Shown: positions 38,701-47,534, numbered from the stretch's first letter. The stretch is 64,000 nucleotides of DNA from Bacteroidales bacterium (GCA_021648725.1 JAKISF010000003.1:1-64000), one strand, 5' to 3'. The notes: generated by a model not told the origin, from the letters alone. Made by a program: numbers and translations.

Positions 38701-38901
38701 AACAGGAGATAAAACAAGTTCCGAGAAAGAAGAACGATAACTGTCTTCGGGGCTTTGACCGTGCATATTCAGCCTTAAAACTTCATCCCAGCCTTGTTCT
38801 TCGAGCTGTTGCAAGAATGGTTCTTCAACATAATTTTGTTCATCTAATTTTAGGGCTTTACCTTGATTGCCGGTGTATTTTTTGTCGTTAGAGAGTATCA
38901 T
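35752..38901 (-). CDS. hsdR: Type I restriction endonuclease subunit R
   Basis: A 1049-residue HsdR. The N-terminal nuclease core is VPDIILFINGLPIVTVECKS (Asp162, Glu176, Lys178). The helicase has Walker A TQGSGKS (329-335), DEAH in MTDEAHRSQY, and motif VI in LLQAIARVNRVG. A helical C-terminus follows. HsdR translocates and cuts DNA lacking the HsdM mark. It is separated from hsdM/hsdS by an XRE-ImmA/PIN pair and by a 109-bp gap with three hairpins. Confidence 0.95.
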   Translation of the reverse strand: MILSNDKKYTGNQGKALKLDEQNYVEEPFLQQLEEQGWDEVLRLNMHGQSPEDSYRSSFSELVLSPVLENSLRKINPFLTDKQLDSLVHRITTFNKSGLIESNKFVLDLLLENTITDVNEETGEISPTVKYIDFTNPTNNTFTAISQFKVKIPGTEHHIVPDIILFINGLPIVTVECKSPKVKDSMGEAIDQLMRYSEQRNSKGEGNQELFFYNQFVIITDSLNAKFGTITTHNEKHFYRWSDPYPKTLNELKHGKSSPNDQRRMVAGMLDKNNLLDIIQTFTIFNTNEEGKTIKIVGRYQQFKAVKKSVERLLSGKNKDERSGIIWHTQGSGKSLTMMFMVREMRLKSYFADWKIVFITDRTQLEDQLNETASNIGFSVNVADSMEQLRVLLSNDTPDMVMAMIHKFQEQDFNTIFPTLNESHKILTMTDEAHRSQYSLLGANLDKAIPNASRIAYTGTPIDKTEKSYGDYIDKYTMQTAIDDGVTLEIVYEGRTHNAEIPETEKMDKRFSDVFSEYKLTERLQILGYGTRNAYLEAKETIKEKAKDIIKHYTEYIFTNGFKAQIVANSREAAVRYKSALDDALKSEILNLEKNNPYSINIERLKKLETAVIVSGKNNDKPHLKAFTNKSYHDKSIKRFKKPFGSNEKKTDGNVGIIIVKSMLLTGFDAPIEQVLYLDTVIIAHNLLQAIARVNRVGPEGKDVGFVIDYVGVGHHLKRALDSYSERELKEITDALSNREESLKELKSSHKEIFELLEKHGLTDFSDPEAFFDTFYDEEIRFEYILAFQKLTSAFNNVLPQKEALDYFNDYKNLLEINILAHKHFHDDRLSMRGIPDKLRAIADDFLKSKGIDQKVAPISIMDDDFQKNVKKRKREKTKAAEVEHAIRDYIEVNINEDPELFASFSKALLEIFKNFKGNWKKIYEELEKLRKKIAKREKELTFGLDRKKQMPFFNIFKAEIFDNKKLSEDEISQNVNLTLNVFNLLNTELKLTGFWDAIPAQNKLKEELQKMFLSPRFNKLPNIVKNRKQLISRIMELAKTNHFKIIAD

Positions 38902-38917
38902 GCTTATCTTATATTTC

Positions 38918-38996
38918 GCTCTTTAAGAGCTTTAAAAACTTGTTGAATTTGCACCCTGTGCTTCACACAGGGCTATTATATTTTACCCTTTCAGGG
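38918..38996. repeat. REP-like cluster of three hairpins
   Basis: Three small stems follow each other: GCTCTTTAAGAGC (38918-38930), CCCTGTG-CTTCA-CACAGGG (38954-38972) and CCCT-TTC-AGGG (38986-38996). From memory, almost the same arrangement (CACAGGG hairpin, then AT-rich ATTATATTTTACC, then an AGGGCTTT hairpin) is a widespread intergenic repeat in Bacteroidota. It lies between the hsdR start and the PIN gene and could end transcripts or be a RAYT-mobilised REP element. Confidence 0.6.
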
Positions 38997-39010
38997 CTTT
39001 TAGAAAAATA

Positions 39011-39514
39011 CTATTCTATATTATCTTTCCATAAAGAAATTCTTTTTTCAATTTCATCATACGGAAGTCTGTTGTTTATTTTATTAAGTAATTTGATTTT
39101 TTCTAATGCCGTTTTGTTATCAATGATTTGTGTTTCAATTAATTTATCAAAGATAAAAAATATACCTTTAACAGTTATACCTTGCTTGCTTGCAGTTTTT
39201 CGTAAGATGCCGTCACCGGATAATAATATACCGCCTGTTTTTATTGCATAGTGCCAAATTGAACAATCTGCAAAACTTAAATTTTTAGTTTGCAGCTCTA
39301 ATATTTCTTGATATTCTTCACTTTTTGTTTGGGCAACAAATAATTTGTCGGTTTTGATAAGTTCTTCAATTTTTTCTTTTTGTTCCGGGTTCTTTATCTC
39401 ATCTATTACAAAATCGTTTGTGTGAAATTCAAAATCAAGTCTAACAAATTCGTTTATTAAGTCCAAATCGGCAAGGTCTATAAGTATGTTTGCATCGCTT
39501 ACTGTTATTTTCAT
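39011..39514 (-). CDS. PIN-domain nuclease, toxin-like
   Basis: A 167-residue PIN-like protein. SDANILIDLADLDL (Asp7) and LSFADCSIWHYA (with Asp) supply acidic residues of the PIN metal site, and GILLSGDGILRK resembles the third acidic motif. PIN proteins usually cleave RNA as toxins or tRNA nucleases. The gene follows the XRE-ImmA gene, a common antitoxin-type partner of PIN proteins in this phylum. Both sit inside the type I restriction locus. Confidence 0.8.
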   Translation of the reverse strand: MKITVSDANILIDLADLDLINEFVRLDFEFHTNDFVIDEIKNPEQKEKIEELIKTDKLFVAQTKSEEYQEILELQTKNLSFADCSIWHYAIKTGGILLSGDGILRKTASKQGITVKGIFFIFDKLIETQIIDNKTALEKIKLLNKINNRLPYDEIEKRISLWKDNIE

Positions 39515-39669
39515 TTTGAACTGTTTAATGTTTGCCCATAATGTCCGATTTCTTCGTTATCCTTATGTTTATATTCAGTCATTTACAAAAGATACACTCT
39601 ATTTAGTCCTTGTTTATAAAGTCGATAATTATTTATTCGCTCTTTCATGGCTTTATTGATTAATATAGA
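39515..39669. other. Spacer with a second repeat-like sequence
   Basis: The 155 bp between the PIN and XRE-ImmA genes have no gene. On the minus strand GCCATGAAAGAGCG near 39640-39655 resembles the GCCCTGAAAGGG hairpin of the repeat at 38986-38999, so this may be a degenerate relative. Confidence 0.35.
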
Positions 39670-40725
39670 TTATATCAGTGCTAATTTATTTCTTATACTG
39701 TTAATGTCGGTATTTAAAAAAGCTGATGCTTTGCTTATTGATATGATTTCTTGTGATAGTGCTTTATAAACAAGCCTCATAAAACGTTCTGAAAATTCTT
39801 TGCCTGCAAATCGTTCTTTGTCAACACTTTCTTTTAATTCAGCATTTAAATTTCTTTTAATATAAAAAGACTTTTTTCTGTTTTCTGAAATAATTTCCAA
39901 ATCGGCAAGTCGGTATATTTGTGCTGATATACTTATGCCGAATTGTTTTTGAAAATTAATTAATTCGGTTAAGCTAATTTTTTGTCGTTTTATGCCAATT
40001 TCTTCAATTAATATTTCTTGCGGCAGAAGCATAGCTCCTGCAAAACGATTGCAAAATTTTTCTTCTTCTTTTTCAGAAAACTCTTTGTTGATGTTTAATA
40101 ATAAATGACCAAGTTCGTGAAGAAGAGTAAATCTTTTACGTTCTATACCGAAACTTTTATTTATTACAATTACCGGATATTTATTGTTAAGATAAGTTGA
40201 AAGCCCGTCGAATAACTTGTGGTCGGGTTCTTTAATTTCAACAACTTTTATTCCGTGAGTTTCGAGCAATGAAATTATATTGTGAATAGGGTCGTTTCCA
40301 ATCTTCCACACCATTCGGAGTTTTATTGCCGCATTTTCTACATCATCGGCAGAAGTTATTTTAATGTTTTTTAAAGGGTTAATAAATTCTGATTGTACGG
40401 AAAGTATATCTTCAATAGATAAATAACTTTCCACTTTGTTTAAGATTTTTGCTTTTAAACTTTCAATTTTAGTTTTTGAATATTTTGATTTTTTACGAAA
40501 CCGGATGCTTTCTAATGATACGGTTGACGCTTGAAAAAAATAATCGGGTTTTACATCCAAAATATTTGAAAGTGCAATAATTTTATTGCTGTCGGGAATT
40601 GATTCGGCATTTTCATATTTACTTATCATTTGCTTGCTTACACCAAGTTTTTCGGCAAGTAATTGCATTGAAAAGCCTTTGATTTTTCGAGCATTCTTTA
40701 AACGGTATGCAAATATATTTTTCAT
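39670..40725 (-). CDS. XRE-family regulator with ImmA/IrrE metallopeptidase domain
   Basis: A 351-residue protein. An XRE helix-turn-helix occupies residues about 6-60 (LGVSKQMISKYENAESIP). The ImmA/IrrE domain follows with LLHELGHLLL (HELGH 203-207), a third ligand at Glu223 (SEKEEEKFCNRFAGAMLLP), and a helical C-terminus. Such proteins act as cleavable or self-regulating repressors; with a PIN gene they form a COG2856-type toxin-antitoxin pair. It has its own promoter inside an inverted repeat (40741-40776), so it probably controls itself, PIN and perhaps hsdR. Confidence 0.9.
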   Translation of the reverse strand: MKNIFAYRLKNARKIKGFSMQLLAEKLGVSKQMISKYENAESIPDSNKIIALSNILDVKPDYFFQASTVSLESIRFRKKSKYSKTKIESLKAKILNKVESYLSIEDILSVQSEFINPLKNIKITSADDVENAAIKLRMVWKIGNDPIHNIISLLETHGIKVVEIKEPDHKLFDGLSTYLNNKYPVIVINKSFGIERKRFTLLHELGHLLLNINKEFSEKEEEKFCNRFAGAMLLPQEILIEEIGIKRQKISLTELINFQKQFGISISAQIYRLADLEIISENRKKSFYIKRNLNAELKESVDKERFAGKEFSERFMRLVYKALSQEIISISKASAFLNTDINSIRNKLALI

Positions 40726-40740
40726 AAGAGAGATTGTTTA

Positions 40741-40776
40741 GTTGACAAATATAGATTAAATATACAAAAAGTCAAC
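40741..40776 (-). promoter_or_regulatory. Promoter and operator-like inverted repeat of the XRE-ImmA gene
   Basis: On the minus strand GTTG (40773-40776), a 19-bp spacer and TATATTTG (40746-40753) make a near-consensus promoter whose start site would be only about 15 bp before the ATG. The perfect inverted repeat GTTGAC (40741-40746)/GTCAAC (40771-40776) frames it, as expected for an XRE operator. Confidence 0.65.
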
Positions 40777-40807
40777 CAGAAAGTCAAATGTTTTTGATGA
40801 AATATTA

Positions 40808-41971
40808 TTATTTCTTACCCAAAAGTTCAGTAACTCGAACTTTACCGGTTAATAAATCTTGCATTAAGCCGGTTTTTTGTTTTTGGAGTTTGTTTATTTC
40901 TTTATTATAAATATCAATAGTTTTATTAAAATTTTGAATAAAATCTGAAATTCTGATTTGCTCTTTGGGTTTTGGAAGTAAAATAGGTAAATTCTGTAAA
41001 CTTTCTTTATTTAACTTGAACCTACCTGCTCCCTGTCTTGTTAAATAATATGTAATGTCTTTATGTGAAAAATAATAATGAATCCATTCTGTATTACAAT
41101 TTGGTTTTCCTTGTAATATATGTGCATGGTTACTTACATTAAATTTACCATCAACTAAAATAGTCATTTCTTGTGACTTGAATTTTAGGAAATGGTCTCC
41201 ATCTTCACCCATTAAAACACATTTGCCATTAATCCTAAATTCATTTATGTAATCTATTATCCCTGTTGCACCATAATAAGGATAATCTCCAATCATATGT
41301 TCTCTTTCAAGTGCAGATATGGGTTTTCTTAAATTGTTTAACAAAATACTACATTTCTCCAACTTATCTACTTCCCATTCCTCCGGTATTCTGCCAAGCG
41401 GGCTGTCTTTAAATTTGTGTGTTTCTTCTGTTCGGATGTTTCCGTTTTTATCAATTCCTTTGGTTAGGAGGTCTTGCATTAAGCCGGTTTTTATGTGCTT
41501 GTATTTGGCTATTAGTTTTTGAGTTTGCTCAATGACATTATCTATGGTGCTTAATATTTGGGCTATTTTTTTTTGTTCGGGGAGAGATTTGGGGTGATAG
41601 AATTGAAAATTTTTAAAATCTTTTTTTTGTAAATGTTTTAAGCCACTACCATGAAAAAAATGAATATTTATAAATTCAATAATGTTTAAGAAAAAGTAAT
41701 ATAAATATTTTGTATCTATATTATCGCCACAAACAACATAAGTATCCGTTGAGTATGACGTTTTGCCATTATAATATTTGACATTAGCAACACCGCCAGT
41801 TGCTAAAAAGATATTTTCATCATCAATTAAAAAAGTATGATATTTAAGAATATTATCTCCACTTGTATAAAAAGGAAACACACCGAAATCTGATGCATCA
41901 GACACCATAATTTTTGATTTTGGCAATTCCTTTATTAATTCTCCAATTTTATTTTCTATCCACCCTTTCAT
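40808..41971 (-). CDS. hsdS: Type I restriction specificity subunit S
   Basis: A 387-residue HsdS with two target-recognition domains, each followed by a conserved helical repeat (LPEQKKIAQILSTIDNVIEQ at about 128-147 and a KEQIRISDFIQ-type copy near 344), and two KTGLMQDLLT segments. It sets the sequence that HsdM and HsdR recognise. Its start overlaps the hsdM stop by one base. A direct repeat of at least 20 bp (40858-40877 and 41473-41492) encodes the KTGLMQDL segments and could allow recombination between domains. Confidence 0.93.
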   Translation of the reverse strand: MKGWIENKIGELIKELPKSKIMVSDASDFGVFPFYTSGDNILKYHTFLIDDENIFLATGGVANVKYYNGKTSYSTDTYVVCGDNIDTKYLYYFFLNIIEFINIHFFHGSGLKHLQKKDFKNFQFYHPKSLPEQKKIAQILSTIDNVIEQTQKLIAKYKHIKTGLMQDLLTKGIDKNGNIRTEETHKFKDSPLGRIPEEWEVDKLEKCSILLNNLRKPISALEREHMIGDYPYYGATGIIDYINEFRINGKCVLMGEDGDHFLKFKSQEMTILVDGKFNVSNHAHILQGKPNCNTEWIHYYFSHKDITYYLTRQGAGRFKLNKESLQNLPILLPKPKEQIRISDFIQNFNKTIDIYNKEINKLQKQKTGLMQDLLTGKVRVTELLGKK

Positions 41972-44880
41972 TAATTCAAATATTTCAATTTAGTCAGAAA
42001 TGTGTTTAGTTCTTTTAATGTTTCTTTACGTTGCGTTTCTATGTCTTGTGCTGATATTGCATATTTATCGTAGATGTTTTCAAAGAACCGGAGCATTGTT
42101 CGTTTTTCAGCATTAAGATATTTGCTTAATTGCTCGCTTATAAGGTCGTGGTGTTTCAGTAAAATAAGTTCTTTGGTTTCTTCTTCGCTTATTTTATCAC
42201 CTATTTCTTTGAGTATTTTATCTAATGAATTTAATTTTTGCTTAATAATATCAATGTCTTTTAAAACCGGATTATAGGCTTTGGTAATTTCTTTAAATTC
42301 TTTTTTTGCGGTAATAATTTTATCAATTATTGAGTTGTTATTCTTGCTTTCCTTTTTTATTTCTTTTTCAAACTTTGTAAGCGATTTTTTAATATTTACA
42401 AAGTTGTCAGCTTTATCTAATCGGTCTTTAAATTCAATAATCAGATTTTCAATTATTGTGTCGTAATCTTTAATTTTAGCATTCAGTATTGTGAGTAAAT
42501 TTTTGTTTTCGTGTTTTAAATCTTCCGTGCCGAAACGTTTTATTTCAAGTTTTAGCTCTAATTGTTGTGCATAAAGTTTTATGTCCTTTTTGAGTTGTTT
42601 TATTTTTTCTTGTATACCGGTTATTTTTTTGAGTAATTTCGGTAAAGCTTCATCATCGTTGTCTTTAATTTCATTATTGAGAAGACTTGTTAATAACTTT
42701 GTTGTAATTTTTTCATCTTCTTCGGGTTCATATTCGAGTGTTATTTGTGTTTCTTCAAGAGTTTCCGCCAAAATATTTTCATTTTCTGAAATTGAATTTT
42801 CAGTATCATTAATTTGCTTTTGTTCTTTGGTAAAGTATTTATCAATTAAATATTTATCGGGGATTAATGCCGGCATCCAACCGTTTGACATTATTGTTTT
42901 GAGGTCGTATTTAATGCTGTCCCACCAATTAACAAACACACCTGCCAGTTGGAAATTGTCTAAAACTTTATATTCTTTAAGTTTATTGATTAGTGAAGTA
43001 ATTAATTCTTTTCTGACCTTGGGCAATTTCTCACCTTTAACAGTAAGATATGTTGCCATTGTTTCGTTTACTTTATCTTGTTTATCTTCCGGTTGTTCTT
43101 TTTTTCCGTTCGTATTTGCAAGAGATGCAAAATTGTTTTTAGCATTGCTCCACCAATTTGTTAAATCGGTATAGAATTTTTTATATACTTCGGTTACTTT
43201 TTTGTTGGTATCAATAAGTTGTTTGATGTTTTCTTTTTCCGGAACATCTTCTTTAAATTCTAAATAATTATCATCTTTCTTTTTGAAAAACAAATCTTTG
43301 TCTATACCGAATTTTGAGTAAATAAATTTATTGTCGTTTACTTCTTTTTTCGGAATACCACCGGTTAAGTGTGCTTTAACATCTTCCGGTTCGGGTTCCG
43401 GTGTATTATCTACATAACGCCGGATGTTTAAGTTATAATCGTTTTCTTCTATTGTTTTTAAATCAACCAATTTAGAGTATTTTTCAATCTCTTTCTTTTT
43501 CGTGAAAACATAATCAATTTTTTCAATATCCTCCGGACGTAAGAGATTTTGATTTTTTCCTTCTGCATATTCTGCATCTGCATTTATAAAAAATACTTTG
43601 TCTTTCAGTTCATCGGGTTTGTTTTTATTAAAAATAAGAACCGCAGCCGGAATACCTGTACCATAAAAAAGAGCCGGAGGTAAACTGATAATTCCTTCAA
43701 TAATATTGTCTTTAAGCATTGCTGTTCTGATGTCTTTTTCTTTGCTTCCTCTGAATAATACACCATGCGGCATAATTACGGCTACTTTTCCGGGTGAACC
43801 GTCTGATGCTATATTTTTACAGCTTGCTACCATGTGCTGAACAAACATTAAATCGGCTTTTTTGCCTGTTTCAGAAGCAAAACCATAGGTGAACCTGCTT
43901 TTATGTTCAATATCTTTTAAGTTGTAATCTTGCGAAAAGGGAGGATTTGCAATTACTCTGTCGAATAAGCGGATTGAGCCTTTTTCAAGGTTTAACGGGT
44001 CGGCAAGTGTATCACCGTAATCAATATTGTAATTTGTGATATTGTGTAAAATAATATTCATTTTACAAATAGCCACAACAGTCGGGTCATTTTCCTGACC
44101 GTGTAGTTGCATGTTGTCATCATCTTGTCCTTGTTCTGATACATATTGATGCGATTGTATAAGCATACCGCCTGAACCGGCAGTAGGGTCATAGATACTC
44201 ATGCCCTCTTGCGGTTTGATTATTTGAACTAACAGCCTTACAACTTGTGCCGGAGTATAAAATTGTCCTCCTTTTTTTCCTGCACTGTCGGCAAAAAATT
44301 TGATTAAGTATTCATATGCTGCACCAAGTAAATCAGGGAACTCAAAATTTTCATTTATTAAATCAGGAAAATTGTTGAAGTGGTGTATCAGTTTTTCAAG
44401 GTCGGTATCTTTCAGTATTTTTTTACCGTCAACATCTCTGTTGAAATTAATACGCCCTTTGAGCATACCATTTAATGTATCGTTTTCATCTTCAATAGCC
44501 GTTAGTGCTTTATTAAGCATTTGCCCTATATTCTTATGTAAGTTTTTTACAGCCGGTTGTTCTTCTCCGTTTTCATCAATAAAACTGTTGTGCCATCTTG
44601 CTCTGGGCGGAATGTAAATAGTATCGCCGTAAGATGTTTTATCTTCAATTATTTTCTTGTATTCTTTTTCTAATTCGGAATTATTATCACTTAAAAGATG
44701 TTTGAAGTCTTTCTCAATGTTCTTCTTTTTTTCATAAAACAAATCAGACATTCTTTTTAAAAACAACATGCCGAATATGTATTCTTTATATTCGGAAGCA
44801 TCCATTTTGCCACGCAAAATATCAGCTGCTTTCATTAAGAAGCTTTCTAATTGAGTTAAAGTGATTTTATTTTGGTTCAT
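41971..44880 (-). CDS. hsdM: Type I restriction DNA methyltransferase subunit M with long C-terminal extension
   Basis: A 969-residue N6-adenine methyltransferase. The helical N-terminal domain is at about 8-195, FYTP at 207-210, the SAM-binding motif DPTAGSGG at 231-238 and the catalytic NPPF at 312-315. The core ends near 510. About 450 further residues carry a WW-rich segment ([18 protein letters not shown], then [14 protein letters not shown]) and long Lys/Glu coiled coils. Ordinary HsdM proteins are about 500 residues; I recall comparable extensions in some other HsdM, so it is uncommon but not unique. The gene lies 21 bp after the Argonaute gene. Confidence 0.93.
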   Translation of the reverse strand: MNQNKITLTQLESFLMKAADILRGKMDASEYKEYIFGMLFLKRMSDLFYEKKKNIEKDFKHLLSDNNSELEKEYKKIIEDKTSYGDTIYIPPRARWHNSFIDENGEEQPAVKNLHKNIGQMLNKALTAIEDENDTLNGMLKGRINFNRDVDGKKILKDTDLEKLIHHFNNFPDLINENFEFPDLLGAAYEYLIKFFADSAGKKGGQFYTPAQVVRLLVQIIKPQEGMSIYDPTAGSGGMLIQSHQYVSEQGQDDDNMQLHGQENDPTVVAICKMNIILHNITNYNIDYGDTLADPLNLEKGSIRLFDRVIANPPFSQDYNLKDIEHKSRFTYGFASETGKKADLMFVQHMVASCKNIASDGSPGKVAVIMPHGVLFRGSKEKDIRTAMLKDNIIEGIISLPPALFYGTGIPAAVLIFNKNKPDELKDKVFFINADAEYAEGKNQNLLRPEDIEKIDYVFTKKKEIEKYSKLVDLKTIEENDYNLNIRRYVDNTPEPEPEDVKAHLTGGIPKKEVNDNKFIYSKFGIDKDLFFKKKDDNYLEFKEDVPEKENIKQLIDTNKKVTEVYKKFYTDLTNWWSNAKNNFASLANTNGKKEQPEDKQDKVNETMATYLTVKGEKLPKVRKELITSLINKLKEYKVLDNFQLAGVFVNWWDSIKYDLKTIMSNGWMPALIPDKYLIDKYFTKEQKQINDTENSISENENILAETLEETQITLEYEPEEDEKITTKLLTSLLNNEIKDNDDEALPKLLKKITGIQEKIKQLKKDIKLYAQQLELKLEIKRFGTEDLKHENKNLLTILNAKIKDYDTIIENLIIEFKDRLDKADNFVNIKKSLTKFEKEIKKESKNNNSIIDKIITAKKEFKEITKAYNPVLKDIDIIKQKLNSLDKILKEIGDKISEEETKELILLKHHDLISEQLSKYLNAEKRTMLRFFENIYDKYAISAQDIETQRKETLKELNTFLTKLKYLN

Positions 44881-44901
44881 TGATTAAATGCCTTTGTTTG
44901 T

Positions 44902-46998
44902 TTATAAAAACCATAAATTCTTTTTGCCGAATGGGGGCAGTGTGTTTCCTGTGAAATAAGGGAAGAGTTCTGCGACCATCTCCGGATATTTTATTGTTAC
45001 GGGTAATTTTTGTTGTTTTACTGATTTCCAATACATACGACTGAATTGGTATATTTGGTCTATTAATAAATTGATTGTTGTCTTGCTTTCAATCAGTTTT
45101 TCATCGGTTGACCAAAAACTTAATTTAACCGGAAAGGGGTAACTTTCAATTTTAAATTCAGGATTGCTGCCGTATCTTGTATTGTTGCATAAGAGGTATT
45201 GACTTTTGCCAATTTTTAGTGATGTTCCGCTTAAAGGAATTAAATTGTTAAAATTTGTATCAAAAGGAACGTAATCAAAACTTTCTGTTTTGTTTATCGT
45301 TACTATTATTATCGGAACATTATAGTTGAGGCTTTGCAGGGCTTCTTGTATTGGTCTTATGTTTTTGTTTGACATGGTTTTGTAGAAATGGATAATAAGA
45401 CGTTTTATGTCTTTGTTATCTTTCTTAAATTTTTCTACTGCTGTTCTTATTGAACCTGCCAGTTTAATCATGTTGTTTTCTCGGAAAGCGTCAAAACTTT
45501 GAAAGTGTCCTTCGTTTGAGAAAGAAAAAGCACTGCCGATATATCGGGAATCAAATTTTAAAGATTTGAATGCTCCGATGCCTACTATTAGTTCTTTTTC
45601 TACTGTTCGTTCCAGTCTCCACGGTATTCCGTCAAGTTTTGCGGATATTGATACAAAAATATTTTGTAAGGTCCACTCAAAGCCATAACCTCCAATATTA
45701 TCAATATTTATGACTTGTGACGTGATACCCGGTTTTAATAATGCTTCTTTTATAAGGTAATACGCTCTGTGTTGTTCCGGATTAGATTCTGTTTTACTAA
45801 TCGGACTTATGTATATTGCTATGTATCTTTTATTATTTGTCTTATAATCGTTTTTTTCTATTGCTTTTAATACTTCGGGAGCCGGATTGTTTATATTTTC
45901 AAAAAGTATATGACCGGCTTTATAATTTTTATGTGTTACTCCAATATATTTTGATATGCCTGCATATATTGAGTTTCCGTTTTTATCTTTTGCTATGGGT
46001 TTGTCGTATTTTGAAATTGGTTTTTTGCCTTTAAAATAGTCGTCAAATTCCTTAACTTTCTTTTCATGGTCTTTATGACAGATATAGAAAAACTCAATGT
46101 CTTGTGAGTCGGGCGGATGTTTGTAAACTCCTGAATTGATACCAAACTTCGGACTGATATTGGTTTTTTCTTGTCCGAATATCATTTTATTACTGTCGTG
46201 AGATGTTGAAAATATGTTATCCGGATTGAAGCTTATAAATTCATTTGTATTTATAGGAATTATATTTTTAAAGTCGCTTGTAATGATATGCTTTTTAAGA
46301 AAATCATTAATGAGTGTATAGTGCTTTTTGTATTTGTTAACTATCTTAAAGGTATTATCAAACGGAATATTCAGACTGTTTTTGAGATTGTAGTTTAGTG
46401 CCGGATATACGTTTTGTAATTCATATTTTGCTTGGTCGGGTAAGTATTTGTATTTATGAATATGTTTGTTCCAGATTACTCTTGTGTAGTCATCTTTATC
46501 AATGTCATCCAATTCAAGAATACTTTCTTTAAATACTTTTGAGAGTGCATGGTAGGCAATCAGAAGTTCCGGATAATCTGAAACTCTGCTGTTTTGAACT
46601 CTTAACCGGAAAACATGGTATGCATTAAATTGTTCATCGCTTTCTTTTTCATCTTTAAACCATACTAATAAATCGTTTATGAAATCGAATTGTATTGCAT
46701 CTGCTACATTTTTGAAATATTCGTAAATCAAATATGTGTAATAATGGTTTGCAAATGTTGTGCTTTCTTTTAGGTTTACGGTTAGGTTTATGTCTTCGGA
46801 AGTTGATTTGAAATCGGTATATAAATATTTTATTTCATCATACTTTTCAGAATCTGCCTGTTCCTGTAAATTGGTCGGACATTCTTTTTTTTTGATAGGG
46901 AAAAAGCCTTGTTTTTTTTCGTAGGAAAAGGAAAAGTTTTTTTCATCTTCTTCGGGGTTGAAGGTTAGGATGTTTATTTTGATGTTTTGGTCAATCAT
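44902..46998 (-). CDS. Prokaryotic Argonaute, long type, PIWI catalytic residues missing
   Basis: A 698-residue Argonaute. The MID domain shows the four 5'-end-binding residues Tyr413, Lys417, Gln428 and Lys454 (YYLIKEALLKPGITSQV; SAKLDGIPW), with the spacing of Rhodobacter Ago. The PIWI domain runs from about 468 to the end (LIVGIGAF; RLIIHFYK; MYWKSVKQQKLPVTIKYPEM; C-terminal LWFL). The first catalytic Asp is Gly475, the HRDG-type motif is HFYK (537-540), and Lys670 sits where the last tetrad residue is expected, so slicing is very unlikely. The N-terminal 400 residues are divergent. Inactive long Argonautes act with partner effectors; here the next gene is hsdM, 21 bp away. Confidence 0.9.
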   Translation of the reverse strand: MIDQNIKINILTFNPEEDEKNFSFSYEKKQGFFPIKKKECPTNLQEQADSEKYDEIKYLYTDFKSTSEDINLTVNLKESTTFANHYYTYLIYEYFKNVADAIQFDFINDLLVWFKDEKESDEQFNAYHVFRLRVQNSRVSDYPELLIAYHALSKVFKESILELDDIDKDDYTRVIWNKHIHKYKYLPDQAKYELQNVYPALNYNLKNSLNIPFDNTFKIVNKYKKHYTLINDFLKKHIITSDFKNIIPINTNEFISFNPDNIFSTSHDSNKMIFGQEKTNISPKFGINSGVYKHPPDSQDIEFFYICHKDHEKKVKEFDDYFKGKKPISKYDKPIAKDKNGNSIYAGISKYIGVTHKNYKAGHILFENINNPAPEVLKAIEKNDYKTNNKRYIAIYISPISKTESNPEQHRAYYLIKEALLKPGITSQVINIDNIGGYGFEWTLQNIFVSISAKLDGIPWRLERTVEKELIVGIGAFKSLKFDSRYIGSAFSFSNEGHFQSFDAFRENNMIKLAGSIRTAVEKFKKDNKDIKRLIIHFYKTMSNKNIRPIQEALQSLNYNVPIIIVTINKTESFDYVPFDTNFNNLIPLSGTSLKIGKSQYLLCNNTRYGSNPEFKIESYPFPVKLSFWSTDEKLIESKTTINLLIDQIYQFSRMYWKSVKQQKLPVTIKYPEMVAELFPYFTGNTLPPFGKKNLWFL

Positions 46999-47534
46999 GA
47001 TAATTCTAAAAATGTAAATTTCTTCGTTATTTCAAAATTTTAAAATCCTCATTTACAACAGTAAACTGCGGTTTGAAAATTTCTCATGCCTTGGACTTCA
47101 CTATTTTTAGAGATTATCATCAATAATGCTTATTGTGAAGACCTTAACAAAGTAACAGCAAAAATAAGAAATTAAGGGTAAAAGAATGTAGATGTTAATA
47201 ATAAGTTAATAAGTATTGTGGATGTTGAAATGATTTTTTGGTTTAATTGCTCTTACTTTTCTTTTGTCTTGAAACAAAAGAAACAAAAATTCAAGACTGC
47301 AAATAAACTTCTTGTTTTCTACACTTTACTTCACTAAAATAAAAGAACTCACTTCCTTCGGTCGTTCAAACAGCTTTTATTTCTTAACGTTCCGTTCCGT
47401 TTGAAAACTACGAAATTTCTTTGAGGTCAGATTCAGCAACTTGCAAGTATTATAGAAAATTATTATTTTTCTTGAACAAAAAAAAGAGTTTGAAATTAAT
47501 CAAACTCTTTGAAACCTGATGAGTTATTACAAAT
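46999..47534. other. 536-bp intergenic segment with a possible dispersed repeat
   Basis: There is no gene between Argonaute and the YegP protein. GTCTTGAA (47266-47273) and TTCAAGAC (47290-47297) are inverted around an ACAAAAG-rich centre. The following bases to about 47420 (with CTTCCTTCGGTCGTTC and CGTTCCGTTCCGTTTG) look, from memory, like an intergenic repeat found in many Bacteroidota. The rest is AT-rich. Confidence 0.4.
47478..47510 (-). terminator. Strong terminator of the YegP gene
   Basis: On the minus strand AAAGAGTTTGA and TCAAACTCTTT form a perfect 11-bp stem with a 6-base loop, followed by a run of eight T. It lies 25 bp beyond the stop codon. Confidence 0.88.

Noticed and set aside
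42581-43174. 197-codon frame opposite hsdM
   Set aside because: It is the reverse complement of the Lys/Glu/Asn-rich coiled-coil coding region of hsdM, which yields Ser/Phe/Leu-rich shadows.
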